Source of the DNA: Actinostola sp. cb2023
Lineage: Eukaryota > Cnidaria > Anthozoa > Actiniaria > Actinostolidae
Length of the DNA: 64,000 nt
Assembly (NCBI GenBank): GCA_033675265.1
Contig: JAUJYZ010000724.1
Location: forward strand, 570,001 to 634,000
Direction: 5' to 3'
The translations under genes were made by a program, and so were the position numbers. Below, piece after piece: positions 11,250 through 23,400 of the stretch (its first letter is position 1; each line of letters begins with the position of its first letter). The notes beneath the pieces were generated by a model. It saw nothing but the letters and a program-made list of their open reading frames with translations, had not been told where the DNA came from and made no database searches.

Positions 11250-14088
11250 GGAAGTTGTAGTTAGGCTTGTTATATAGCGTCATTTTTGTGCTTAAGTATA
11301 CGGACTGAGTGTACGTTACGCTCTATACGTTTTTATGTGTTATTCTCCAATTGTGAGGCGTGGGAAGGAGCTAAAGGAGCCTAAAGGCTCTACAATACCT
11401 CTACAAGTACCAGCTATATGGGATATTTCTGAAGCATGTATAGATTTTTCCAAGCTAAAGGAGCAAAATGATAGCCGCGGTGGTAAGTTTGAAGTGGTCC
11501 TCCCGCATCAATGTCGTGCCATGGTCGACTGCCCTGGCGGTGCCATCAAGAGTGGCCATCGAAAGTGGGGGCAGAAGTCGCAAAGTGGTGGGGGAAAGTG
11601 TTTTTAAAGAACCAGCTCCCAAGAACTACTGAGAGCCAGTGCTCGTAGTCGTAATGTCACGTGTGTTTCCTTATGGCTAGTATCAGGCCACATTACTCAC
11701 TCATGTAATACGAAAAAGGCTTTAATGACTGGAGGCAATAAATGCATTATTGGCGTGTACATTTTGTGTATACTAGAGTGTAGTATTTATTTTATTCCCA
11801 TGCATCCTACTGGGAGGAAGGCCGGGAAGTTCCAGTTTGTTTCTTTTTCATATCTTCTGGGCTTTAAGAGTTGACTCCGCAAGCGTTTGTCTATAAAGGC
11901 TGCCCTTGTGTCTCGATTCGTCAGGCAATTGGTAGTCATCTTCTCTAAGTCTGGGTGGGGGTTTTCCTGTTGAGTTTTGATTATGCTTATTATGATGAAA
12001 TTCCTACTTGTTGGGTTGTATATTCCCTTAGTTTACATTTATGTGATTCCTAGTAGACGCAAGTAGTGATTGCTGGTAAGGGAAACGTTTTGCCCTTATC
12101 ATGATTCGGTGCAACGAGCCGTGAAATTAAGTAGAGTTTATGGGTTATGTCATGCAGATGAAACCCCTGCCCAGGCTTAGGGAAGATGGGCTTATGTATA
12201 AGAGTAGCAGGTGGTAAGACAAGTGTGCGTCTATACGTACAGTATATTTTATTCCGATCGAGACTCCAATGTATATAGGGCGGGAGAACTTCACAGTCAT
12301 TGAGCAGAATGTAAAGTCGTATTGACGGATTACAGAGACCATGACAGTTCAAGGTTATATATACAAGGGAGTAAACTTTTATGACTTTTTCGCCTTTCTT
12401 AAAGGGACTAGTTTCAAGGGTGTTTTTGATGACAGTTATTTGCAACCGAGATAAACTTTCCGGAACCATGTACATCTCGTGTAACAGTTGTTTGGTGACT
12501 GGGTCTACCGTGTATATCAAGTAGCCTGAGCATAACTGGCGTTCATGCAAGTGTTTGGGTCAAAGTATAGATCCCCTTCGGCTGGTTTTACCCCGCACAG
12601 CTGAACCATCCAAGCTGCGTCTTTGTTTCGACGCTAGGGTTTTAATTTGTGGATGAATGATACATGCACAATTTTATTTGGATAAGTCGGTCCAAGTCCC
12701 CACGCATGTACATCTAACCGAGGTCCTGTTATGGTAAACCTAGATGACAATTTTTAAAAGTTTGGTTGCGACAGTATACTGTTGATGAAAGACGGTCTTG
12801 AGGGAGAAATGTGAACATCACCTGGCCATCTGGTTGGAGAAACTTCTTTTGGGGGGTTTATCAGTCAGTGGGAATGGCGGCCATGAGAGACCTCCTCCGA
12901 AGTTTAGGGTGGTTTGTTCATTATACAATAAGGACAGATTGGGAAACTCGACGAGGGGAAATACGGTGTCGTCCGATTGTCGATTGCCCTTCGGGACAGT
13001 TAGTTTGAACAGTGAAAGTGCACCCAAGTTCGCTCTCTGTCTGCCATGTTAGACTTTGATTAGAGTTTAAGGCAAATTATCTGGGGATGGAGGTTGACTC
13101 TAACCTTCAAGTGTGTTGATTTACAAGACAAAAAATTACATTTTATAGAACTACGTAAGAACGTTTTTTGGTTTTCAAGTGGGCAATTCCCTTGAGGTCC
13201 GCGGTGCAGAGATTCTTGGATAAATATGATATTTCGTTCTTGTTGGCCTTCTCGGAAGCGAAATGGTATATTAGATTACTAATATTCGGGATATGGCTTC
13301 GGCGTTAGGGGCTGCGTGTAGGAAGCGAGATCTGGGATTATACCCAGCGTTAAGAGTTTTTAGATTCTTGAGATGACTGCATTCCGTGGAGGAGAAACGG
13401 CATGGGGCGTTTGGGCATGATCTCCATCGACGCGTCTCAGTTTTCGCGGAGACGTTTTTTCTCCAAAATCATTCACCTTGCCGTGACTTGGTTCTCTGTG
13501 ACTCCTACGTCATCCGTGTCTAATTTCGGAGGACAGTGCGTGAAAAAGGGGAATTGTTCGACATGTAGCTAGGGGTTTTTGAAGTGAGGGTAACTTCAGT
13601 GGTAAATGTCCAACCCGACTATCTTTTGTTTTCGGATCGGTGGACCCAATTAGAGCAAGTGCGAGCGATTGTTTCCGCTCTAGGATAGGGAGGGACTCGG
13701 ACTTCCCAGGCCTTCTGGAATATGGGGATCTAGCAGCATCGAGGAAAGTGAAAGAATCGTCTGCCGTGAAGGTGTAACATTGCATTGGAGGCAAGTTTTG
13801 TCCTCACAGGTTCAAATCTCTTTGTTTCAGTACGGATTTGTCGGTTATATTATGAATCGCTATTGGTGATTGGGTGGCCATGTATGAGCTTATTATTTAT
13901 TGGAGCCTGGTCTTTATACGGCATACAAAAACGTTATTAACGTGTCAAGGTTCTAGCGTATCACAAGGGATACACTAATTGGGGACACTTTATCCCAAAC
14001 AGGATCCTCGAAAACCGTTTATTTGCAGGCGATTTAGGACGCGTTAACGAGGAATGGCTTTATTTTCAGAGAAGGAAAAATGTACTCC
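11250..14088. other. Unassigned G/T-rich interior, no gene seen
   Basis: The longest frame is 166 codons on the minus strand (12050-12550) with no recognisable similarity. I see no exon, RNA gene or transposon protein in this stretch. Confidence 0.45.
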
Positions 14089-14206
14089 TATTCATACTTC
14101 ATGAATATTCATTATCCCGTGCGATGACGTAATGAGCATTATATAAGGTATAATTAATTATGCAAATGTGTCAGTTCACCAAGATCGAGTTGGGATGCAG
14201 ATGTCG
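14089..14206 (+). promoter_or_regulatory. 118-bp promoter-bearing direct repeat, right copy
   Basis: Same order as the left copy: TGACGTAA (14125), TATATAAGG (14140), ATGCAAAT (14160) and TCAGTT (14171, 33 bp spacing to the A). One T/G difference was noticed near the 3' end. An open frame using ATG 14195 (ending 14383) follows but is unrecognised. Confidence 0.6.
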
Positions 14207-14419
14207 TCCCACCCACCCTCCCTCTCGTTGACAAATTTAGCACCTTTTGTGCTCTTTGTCGTATTGCTCGACAGGAGTTCTATCCCATACCTTAATGCTA
14301 ATGAGTCAGCGGGAGGGATAATGTACTATTCAGCATATATTGAATATATTTTTAACTTTTGGAACTTTATCACGCGTGTATAAAATTAGCGGCAACTTCA
14401 CTGCAAATTTGCCGCCATA

Positions 14420-14540
14420 GAGTGCAAACCATACGTCCGTGAAACAGTACTAACTAATTAGCACTGATGAAACAATAGAAAACAATGGAGATAACACTAT
14501 TTAGTAATAGTACTATTTCACGGACATATGGTTTGCACTC
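14420..14540. mobile_element. Short MITE with GAGTGCAAACC ends
   Basis: The termini GAGTGCAAACCATACGTCCG are inverted at the right end, with TA flanks. It is only 121 bp and non-coding. Confidence 0.75.
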
Positions 14541-14751
14541 TATATTCAGAAAGTTGTATATTTGATCAAATTCAATCTAGAAGAATCTATCTCGGTACTG
14601 CCTTGTTTGCTAGAGAGTGAACGTAACGGCAGTAGTGATTTTTGTAAATTTTCAAGTAAAAATAGCCGCAATATTGAACCCGATTTCGAAAATGTCCGAA
14701 TCGTACGAATCAGAAAAGAGCTTCACACGACATTGATCACTTTTACTATTT

Positions 14752-15270
14752 ACTCGTGCCCAGGCCGAAGGCCAGCGCACGAGTCTAGGATTCGAGACCG
14801 TATTTTGTTGTTGTTGGTCACCGTCGCGATATGGCCGGAAGGAGACAAAAAGTCTGGCCACAAGAGAGATTACAAAGCACAAACCAATCAGGAAGCACCG
14901 GAGGTCAAGGGGCAACAATCTAAGTGTATTCTCGTCTAAATTTAGATTGAACTCGACGATTCGTAGATCTTTATCTTTGCTCACCAACACACACCATTGG
15001 TAGAACAAGCCACAGCTATCTCAAAATTGACAGACGAAGAGAGACTTAGAGTCATTCTTCCGTGACAATCTCCGATACTTGACCCTGTTTTTTGATCATA
15101 CGTTCAATGCACGTTATGACAATGACAGTTGCGTGACGAGGGAGACTATTTGTCGGTGAGCATAGATAAAGATCTCCGAATCAGTACGTACTTGGTACGT
15201 CTTGAGGTTGCATAGGTCAGATGGTTTTTATTAACTCCATCTCAGAACGCAATCGCACCAGGGCACGAGT
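14752..15270. repeat. Imperfect foldback region
   Basis: ACTCGTGCCC at 14752 pairs with GGGCACGAGT at 15261. Inside, about 35 bp around GATCTTTATCTTTGCTCACC (14965) pairs with 15148-15190. Probably a decayed inverted-repeat transposon. Confidence 0.45.
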
Positions 15271-15475
15271 GAACGCTCAATGAGCGTCTTGTTATATTTA
15301 GGCACGTAGCGCCGAATTGATTATCTTCATAGAAAACGAGAACGAGTAGTCTAATTGTTTTAACATAAACCATCCAGTAGGTCAGTAGAAAATGACAGAA
15401 CGAACAAGCAACAGACAATAATTCGTCGAGAAACTCCTCCGAAACATTAGCAAAACGCGACGATGAAGCGGCCAT
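15242..15475 (-). CDS. Short N-terminal fragment, possibly Crypton/KIAA1958-like
   Basis: The first 20 codons after ATG 15475 (MAASSSRFANVSEEFLDELL) resemble the start of the tyrosine-recombinase-derived DUF3504 proteins common in marine invertebrates. The rest of the frame loses that resemblance and runs into the foldback. At best this is a first exon or a broken copy. Confidence 0.25.
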   Translation of the reverse strand: MAASSSRFANVSEEFLDELLSVACSFCHFLLTYWMVYVKTIRLLVLVFYEDNQFGATCLNITRRSLSVHSCPGAIAF

Positions 15476-15516
15476 TTTGTTTGTTTACCTCTACTCGGTG
15501 TATATAAACCACAATA

Positions 15517-15851
15517 TTAAAGGTCTTTCAACAAGTTTATTTCCACGCTGCTGCTGCCCAGCTGAGTGTGGTACTCATAACTAGATGCTGCCACCTCGCT
15601 CAAAACTAAACAATTTCTGGCTGGCTTCGTAACTTTTCCAAGTAACTCAAGGAAGATATCCAAGGGTGTGAAAATGTACTGCACATGCGCACCAAATCGC
15701 CTTTGATCACCTTCGCACGTCATCCAATATGAACTGCTACCATGGTGAATGACAATGACATAAAAAGGAACAGGAAGTGGTGATGCTGGATTTGACTGCG
15801 CATGACAGTACGTTTTCACAGCTGTCTCGGTATACTGTAGTCCTCGTACAC
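15517..15851 (-). CDS. Orphan 3'-terminal coding exon, unrecognised
   Basis: A minus-strand frame of about 111 codons ends at TAA (15519-15517) and begins at a good acceptor (pyrimidine tract, then TTAG before 15851). Composition is varied and protein-like, with hydrophobic stretches such as VPFYVIVIHHGSSSYW and IFLELLGKVTKPARNCLVLS. It enters with two bases completing a codon, so upstream exons are expected beyond 15851, but I could not identify them. The family is not recognised. Nothing like it is seen on the plus strand. Confidence 0.45.
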
Positions 15852-15865
15852 CTAAGAGCAAAGAG

Positions 15866-15938
15866 AGAGAGAACCTCGCTCCCAGGGCCCTCTCACCCTC
15901 TCACTTGGGTGAGGGCCCTGGGAACGAGGTTGAGAGGG
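15866..15938. repeat. Strong GC-rich hairpin
   Basis: AACCTCGCTCCCAGGGCCCT pairs with AGGGCCCTGGGAACGAGGTT across a short loop. It lies just upstream (minus sense) of the orphan exon's acceptor. Confidence 0.7.
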
Positions 15939-16448
15939 ATATATATATATAGTTAGCTATGCAACCTCTCCTGTACCATACAGGCACGGTTTGCGTTACA
16001 TTTTGGTTCTGCCGCTCTCTCTCTCTTGGTGGACGAGGTGTGTGCTGTGTAAAGGGCCATTAGAATCACGCACATATCGTCGGCATTCCTGATGGTAGGG
16101 GGAGGGGTTATTCGGAAGGGGACATTTGGGGAAATATATTATGCTCCTCTGGACTGAGAGGGAATTTCATTGTAGTCTTTGATTGATAGAACCACCGTTC
16201 AGCAATGATGATGATATGTGCACTGTACAGATGTGAGATTTAGAAAGTATATTATAGCGCACTGTATTCATACTTAGTACTCACCCATCGGTGTCTCGAA
16301 AACACTGATTAAGGACCGGCATTTGAGAGAAAATCTTGAACCTCTATATTTTCTCGTTGGGTTCCCTGTGTCTTCGCAAAGAGAGACTGAGTTCTAGCTC
16401 TTCCCCAGTCTACCCCTACTTCACCACAGGAAGCCCAACAAGGTTAAC

Positions 16449-16680
16449 ACTCCAGTTTCGAGTTGTTTAGACACTGCTGTACTTCTTGACAAAAGACGCA
16501 TTTGCTCAGCCTTAGCCTCAATCCAGAGAATAACCCGTGGAATTAAAAAATGATTCTATTGTCCTATGTCAACATTTTTCACATTCTCGTTGGTATTTGT
16601 GAATAATTTACGCTGAATGGAGGCTAAGGTTGAGCAAATGCGTCTTTTGTCAAGGTGCGTAAACAACTCGAAACTGGAGT
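16449..16680. mobile_element. ACTCCAG-family MITE, copy 1
   Basis: The ends ACTCCAGTTTCGAGTTGTTT are inverted at the right end. A second copy at 62222-62467 shares most of the interior. Confidence 0.8.
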
Positions 16681-17415
16681 ATTGCTGTAGATGCCATTGA
16701 AGAAATCTTATACGCATGTACAACATTCTCTCCCATTCCTTGGTCCGGTAGTTTATAGGTATTGATGTTTTCATAATTAGTCTAAAAGTAATTGAATTTT
16801 TTTTTCGAATATCGAATACGTGATTTGCAAAATTACGTCATACAATCATAACTACCAGAACCTTTGTGACCGTAAAACACTCAAGAAAAATCAACACTGT
16901 CACGCTAAAAGGAATGCGTTACGCTTCTACTTGTCACGCAATCTTCAAAGAACATAGGTACTTCGTATATGGTAAAATATGGTGTCCTCTAATTTACATG
17001 TTATACACTGGGACAAAACAGATAGGGGAGGACATTATATTGTATCATATATGAAGTATGTACCCGACGGTCTGTACGCGGTACCGCTGACCAACCACAG
17101 TAAAAAAACTGAGGTTGAGGAAGATGACGTAACCTTCATTAAATACAATAAAGATTGAACAAACACAACAAACAAACAAACACACTGCTACGTTAACAAA
17201 ATGTTGGTGGGTCACAAAACTTGGCTTCTGACAGCCAGCTGTACCACATGTAGCCAAAGTTGCCCAAATAAAATATGATGGTTGTCATAGTAACATGTAG
17301 TGATCAACTACTAAAGAAACCTCGCAAAGCATTCTGGTAGTCTCATGACGTCATTCTGCAAATCACAGATCGGAAACAATTATAGAACATGCACTGTAGA
17401 CACAATGTGTACGGT

Positions 17416-17450
17416 TCAGTCTTCCCCCTCCATGCTGTCCAGCATATCAC
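17416..17450 (-). CDS. PURA-like: PUR exon 9, terminal
   Basis: Completes G239, encodes 240-249 (DMLDSMEGED) and ends at TGA. The phase fits and the acidic end suits the family, but the exon is short. Confidence 0.75.
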
Positions 17451-20400
17451 CTGCAAGACAAAAATACAGCAAGACTTATTTTAAAATTGTTGTGCTTGAA
17501 AAGAAATACTTGTACTTGAAAGAAAATAATAGATTTTCACAGGCGACGCAAAGGGCATCATTTCACTGTGAACGGGCCCGATACAAGCATAAGCGCAAGC
17601 ACAAGAGCTCTGACTTATTTCACTGTGAAAACGGGCCTGATACAAGCATAAGCACAAGCACAAGAGCTCTGACTTCAGGGGCGTAGCGTGCTTTTCCCCC
17701 AATGTAAGCACATAGCAGCGAGCGCCGAAGGCGTGAGCATCTAGGGGGATGAGGGGGCATGCCCCCCTGAAAGTTTAGAAATCTAGAGCCTTGGAAATAC
17801 CATTTTCTTCGTTTTCCAGCGGACTTTCTCGCTACATAAATACATAGTAAAATGCATTTATCACTCAGTTTTTTGGGGGAATTTATGTACATGAAGGTTA
17901 TATAAAGGTTTTATGTAAAGGTTGTGTAAATGATTTATGTATAGGTTATGTAAAAGATGTGTAAAGGATTTATGTAAAGGTTATGTAAAGGATTTATGTA
18001 AACGGGTTACATACCGCTACCGTTATATAGCTAATTGCAAAATCATTGTCGGGTTGAAAGTCATAAAAGCTATGACCCGAAAAGGAATTCTGGGAAATGA
18101 AAACTCTCAAATAACACCGTCAAATCATCGACCTTTTTATCCAGACTTGTAGGATCTTAGTTAAATAGCTCATATATCTTCAAAACTACGAGAACATTGA
18201 ATATGGGGGGCCACAAGTTTATCAGTCTGAGACTGTTTAGTGTCACCCTCATAAAATAAAGTCTTTTGATTTGATTTGATTTGAATATATCTGTATGTAA
18301 TGCGGGTCATGAACTGATTTCCCATCCATCCTTGCGGTCTCAGCTTCTATATGATTTATGATTTTCAACCCGACAACGATTATGCAATTAGCTATACAGC
18401 TATTTCAAAAAAGGTTGGTGAAGGTTTTGTTGTATGTTGCATGTTGCATACCAGGCCCGAAATGCACTATGGACGATGTGAATGGAGTCAGCGAAAGGTC
18501 ACAACAATATGGACTCTGGGAATTTTCCCAAACTTTACCTTCGCAATACGAAGCCGGCATATTTTCTTCTGTATGTGCATGCAGACATTGTTTACATATG
18601 ATCCACAATACATTTCGGGCTTGGTATGCAACATGCAAGATGCAAGATGCAACAAAACTGGCACCAACCTTTTTTGAAATAGCTGTATACAGCTATTCCA
18701 AATATCGTTGTCCGGGCCGAAAGCAACAAGCAAGAAGCTGACGACCGCAAAGGACTTTGGGAATCTCCTAATTAATTTATTTATCCGTGGTACCTGAGAA
18801 GTTATCCCTACGAGCGTTGAATAGAGATCGTTTGGAACTATTCGGCCATTTGAAAATTCATGTTGTCAAAATGTCTACGGATGAATAAATGAATAAGGAG
18901 AAAGTCTCAATGCCCTTTGCGGCCGTCAGCTTCTTGCTTGTTGCTTTTGGCGGGGACAACGATTTTTGGAATAGGTATATATCGCTAATAGCGATATAAC
19001 AACCCGAGGTGAAGCCAGTATTTTGGTATTTATTTTGTTTGAGACTGCACTAACTACAATTATCATTATGCATGCCTACAATGACTGACTGCAAGGGGAA
19101 ATTTATTGGGGACACAATCTGACGAGCGACGAAGGCGCGAGCTCGTAGGGGGATGCAGGGGCATGCTCCCCGAAACATTTTGAGGTATAGGGTCTCCAAA
19201 ATAGCATTTTCCTGCCTTCTGTGAGTAGTTCCCAGGAAGATTAAACTAATTCAGCTGTTAAGATTTTGTCCTAGATTTTTTTTTTTTTAATATTTCAATG
19301 TTTTTATAATATTTATATTTTAAGGATTTTAAATTGTACTGCGTACGTGCGTATATGCACGCTACGCCCCTGGACTTATTTCACTGTGAAAACGGGTCTG
19401 ATACAAGCATAAGCACAAGCACAAGAGCTCTGACTTATTTCACTGTGAAAACGGGTCTGATACAAGCATAAGCACAAGCACAAGAGCTCTGACTTATATC
19501 ACTGTGAAAACGGGTCTGATACAAGCATAAGCGCAAGCACAAGAGCTCTGACTTATTTCACTGTGAAAACGGGCCTGATACAAGCATAAGCGCAAACACA
19601 AGAGCTCTGACTTATATCACTGTGAAAACGGGTCTGATACAATCATAAGCGCAAGCGCAAGAGCTCTGACTTATATCACTGTGAAAACGGGTCTGATACA
19701 AGCATAAGCGCAAGCACAAGAGCTCTGACTTATATCACTGTGAAAACGGGTCTGATACAAGCATAAGCGCAAGCACAAGAGCTCTGACTTATTTCACTGT
19801 GAAAACGGGCCTGATACAAGCATAAGCGCAAGCACAAGAGCTCTGACTTATTTCACTGTGAAAACGGGCCTGATACAAGCATAAGCGCAAACACAAGAGC
19901 TCTGACTTATTTCACTGTGAAAACGGGCCTGATACAAGCATAAGCGCAAACACAAGAGCTCTGACTTATTTCACTGTGAAAACGGGCCTGACACCAGCAT
20001 AAGCATAAGCACAAGAGATTTTATGACACTGTAAAAACCGGCCTGACACCAGCATAAGCATAAGCACAAGCACAAGAGATTTTATGACACTGTAAAAACC
20101 GGCCTGACACCAGCATAAGCGTAAGCACAAGAGCTCTTATTTCACTGTCAAAAGAGGCCCGACACAAGCATAAGCACAAACACAAGGATCAAGGTTTGTG
20201 CTGGCAGTTGCTATACATCGCGTTACTCGGCGGTGATCGTCTTTCAGCGAATGGTCCCTCGATTGACCTACTCACTGTCAGAGAACGCTATATTCCAGGT
20301 GACCATATTCAGAGGGGCGTCTGGGAGAATCGGTAATAAAGTCCCTGTGTCCGAGCCCGTGATGCCTTGCGCGCACAGATCGGAAAAAAATCTGAACGAT

Positions 20401-23400
20401 TTTATATAGGTTTGAACCATCCCTGACCAAACACAATAATTGGTTCTATTATATTTAGCAGGTGCATGTACAAGCATAAAATCAAAACATCGGGGCAAGG
20501 CATTATGGACTCGGACACAGGTTCCTTCAATACAAACATCAAGAATTCCAGACTTCCGGTACGCGCGCAATGCATTGTGAGATTATTACAAAGGAAAAGT
20601 GAGCACCAAGTGAGCAAAAACATAGCTTGGGCTCCCTGTGTCTAGAATTGGTGCTCACGTTTCCGGGTGTTTCTTGGTGTTGCAGTCTGCATTGTATTCT
20701 TGGTTAGGTTTCTTTGTATGCAGGGTATTATTTTGGTTCAAGTTCATTCTTCTCGTCCTTTGTGTTCATTGTCTAACGTCATCTGGTGTTCTGCAACACC
20801 AAGAAACCTCCACTTTTCCTTTGTAATAATCTCATAATTCATTGCGTGCGTACCGAAAGTCTGCAACTCTTGATGCTTGTATTCGAGACTGCTAACCGTA
20901 ACGGCAACTATACCGACACTTCGCTGATCGGCAATGACCGCCTGATTCACTATGAATGGCGGAGAAATGTTTGGATTTTTAGATTTTTAGACATAGCATT
21001 TATAGGTGTGCTTATTTTTAATTGTATGTATTTTTTGTTTTACAAGGCGCATTTGATCATAGCCAAATTATTATTAAATTAAATTATTATTACTATTATT
21101 TAGCAGTATAAACACACTTACCAATAGTGTCTCGAACCCGTGCCCATCCCACCTTAGGAATAGTGATAGATGTACGATAATTGGCAGTGACCTGAAACAA
21201 TCACGAAACACACATTCTCAGAATAAATCTACTTTGTGGAATTTCGGATTAAAGGGGATAATCCCTGCATGCAGATGTTACGAGCACGCTATATTTGAAC
21301 ATTTTGTATCAGTATTGTTGGGTTGTAGTAAAAGAGACTTTCTCGTTAACGTGATCCATGGGCTCCTGCGTGATCTTATTACTGTATTACCGTTACAGTT
21401 CTTATCTACATGAAACTCTCTCATCTCTCTCGAGTTCTTTCTCACGTGTCTTTCACGTGACTCCAACTAAAACCACCACAGGGTGTGTGTGTGTGTGGTC
21501 CCGGGGACCTCCAGGACGGCGACGCCAACAAATAAACAAAGGCACTAATTACAGTATTCAATAAATTCACGTTGGAATGAGCTTGTGTCACCTGTCACGT
21601 GACTTTTTAAAATTTCACCGAAGGCAAACGAAAATGTCATAACTTGAAAGAGCATACTAAAATAAGTAAAAGTTGAAAATTTCAAGAGAATCAAGCAAAT
21701 AAGACAAAAGTTAAAGGCTTTCAAAGTTTCCCGCTTTGACAAGGATTTGTACGGGTTTTTCGCTTGCATACATTTCCATACAAAAAAGGCAAAGTTTGAA
21801 TGCCTGTAACTCTTGCCCTATTTACTTACTTCTCTTCAAACTTTCCACTTTTACTAACTTTAGTATGCTCTTTCCAGTTATGATATTTTCGTTTGCCTTC
21901 GGTGAAAATTTAAAAAGTCACGTGACAGGTGACACAAGCTCATTGATGAAACATTGTCGTGAAATGAAATAAAAAACGAGAAATGCGCTTGTTTTACGTG
22001 GTAAAGACAACGTAAAGAGGTCAGCCTTGTAGGTATTCGTTGTGAGACAGGCAGACCACAAAAGAAATCAAAGAAACTCTAAAGCTGGAGTAGAAATTTA
22101 GTGAATACAGGAAAAACATTGACTTAAGAAAACAATGGACGCTTTAGCGCTGACTATCTTTAGCGCTTCAATAGGCGACTTGCATGATGACGTTGTTTTA
22201 CTACAAGCACCAGAATGCTTTGGGAATTTTCTTTCTTATTCAGATTTTTATTCCCTCATGAGAATAGTAAGACAATTGGTGCTAATTATCTAACAAAAGA
22301 AAATGGGCAAAGCATTCTGGTACTTGTAGTATATGACGACATCATGCAAGTCGCCCATTTCACTGCCGTTGTCGTCGCCGCCGCCGCCGCCTCGATCTTA
22401 AGGTCCCTGTTATATGAAGAAGCAGCAACTACTCGGAATGCAAGTGTTACCTCAGAGATCCTTAGGAAAACTCCACGTGCGTTGTTACCAACGTCAAAAT
22501 AGAATTTCTTCTGCTCCACTCGCAGTTCGCATGACTTGGGCAAAACACGGCTCTCCTCTACAGACAGAAGACACGGGCAAATGATTAGATATGTATGTAT
22601 AGTTGTGGGGATTTACCGATAAGAAGATCATTATCATCATCATCATCCCTAGCAACATCATCTTTGTCATCAACATCAGAATGCTGGCATTAGTTGAGTA
22701 AACGCACCATCCTCACCATCATCTGAACCGCATTCCTCCAGTATCTCAGACAGGTTGTTCCTTATGTCAACAATGCCCTGGGCTGGTATGGCTATCTCCT
22801 TACGCATGGTACCACGCCCACGGGAGAGGGGTGCTTGGCTGACCTACACACCATAACATAAGCATTATTAAAGCAAACTGTCACAATCACTTAAAGAGCT
22901 TTCATATACACCTATTCCAAATATTGTTGTCCGGGCCGAAAGCAACAAGCAAGAAGCTGATGACCGCAAAGGACTTTGGGAATCTCCAAATTAATTAATT
23001 TATCCGTGGTACTTGAGAAGTTATCCCTACGAGCATTGAATAGCAATCATTTGGTACTATTTGGCCATTTGAAAATGCATGTTGTTAAAATATCTACGGA
23101 TGAATAAATGATTAAGGAGAAAGTCCCAGTGCCCTTTGCAGTCGTCAGCTTCTTGATTGTTGCTTTCGGCGGGGACAATGATTTTTGGAATAGGTGTATA
23201 TTGAAGAACTACATTTCGACGGTGCTCTGAAGAAGGGCGTTAAATATCTACTATGTAACTGTAAAACCACGTGTGCTACCATGAAATAATTATGTTTTTT
23301 TCAAAACTACATTTTAGTATGCAATGGTGATTAGTTTTAGTGTTCGTGAGGTCGAACCCATTCCTCCAATTCATCCCATTCCTCCTATTCATCCCATTCC

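Larger units (their letters stand above)
8851..14206 (+). mobile_element. 5.36-kb non-coding unit bounded by 118-bp direct repeats
   Basis: Near-identical direct repeats at both ends and a purine tract (AGAGAAGGAAAAA, 14068-14080) just before the right copy resemble a short-LTR retroelement. The repeats lack TG...CA ends, and I found no primer-binding site, target duplication, reverse transcriptase, integrase or gag. The interior carries the 9.8-11.2 kb minisatellite and about 2.8 kb of G/T-rich unique sequence. A non-autonomous LTR derivative or a duplicated promoter are both possible. Confidence 0.4.
17676..19372. mobile_element. 1.7-kb DNA transposon inserted in the 59-bp satellite
   Basis: The ends are CAGGGGCGTAGCGTGC and its inverted complement, flanked by GACTT on both sides. 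The unbroken satellite has a single GACTT at this point, so the 5-bp target duplication is directly visible. The element has no transposase frame and itself contains three back-to-back MITEs and a short LINE- or SINE-like tail. Superfamily is not assigned. Confidence 0.8.

Noticed and set aside
12050..12550. 166-codon minus-strand frame
   Set aside because: No recognisable family, no splice or promoter context, and it sits in unassigned sequence where a frame this long can occur by chance.
15242..15475. A complete Crypton-like gene
   Set aside because: Only the first 20 codons show resemblance; no recombinase domain is found in the window, so only a low-confidence fragment is listed.
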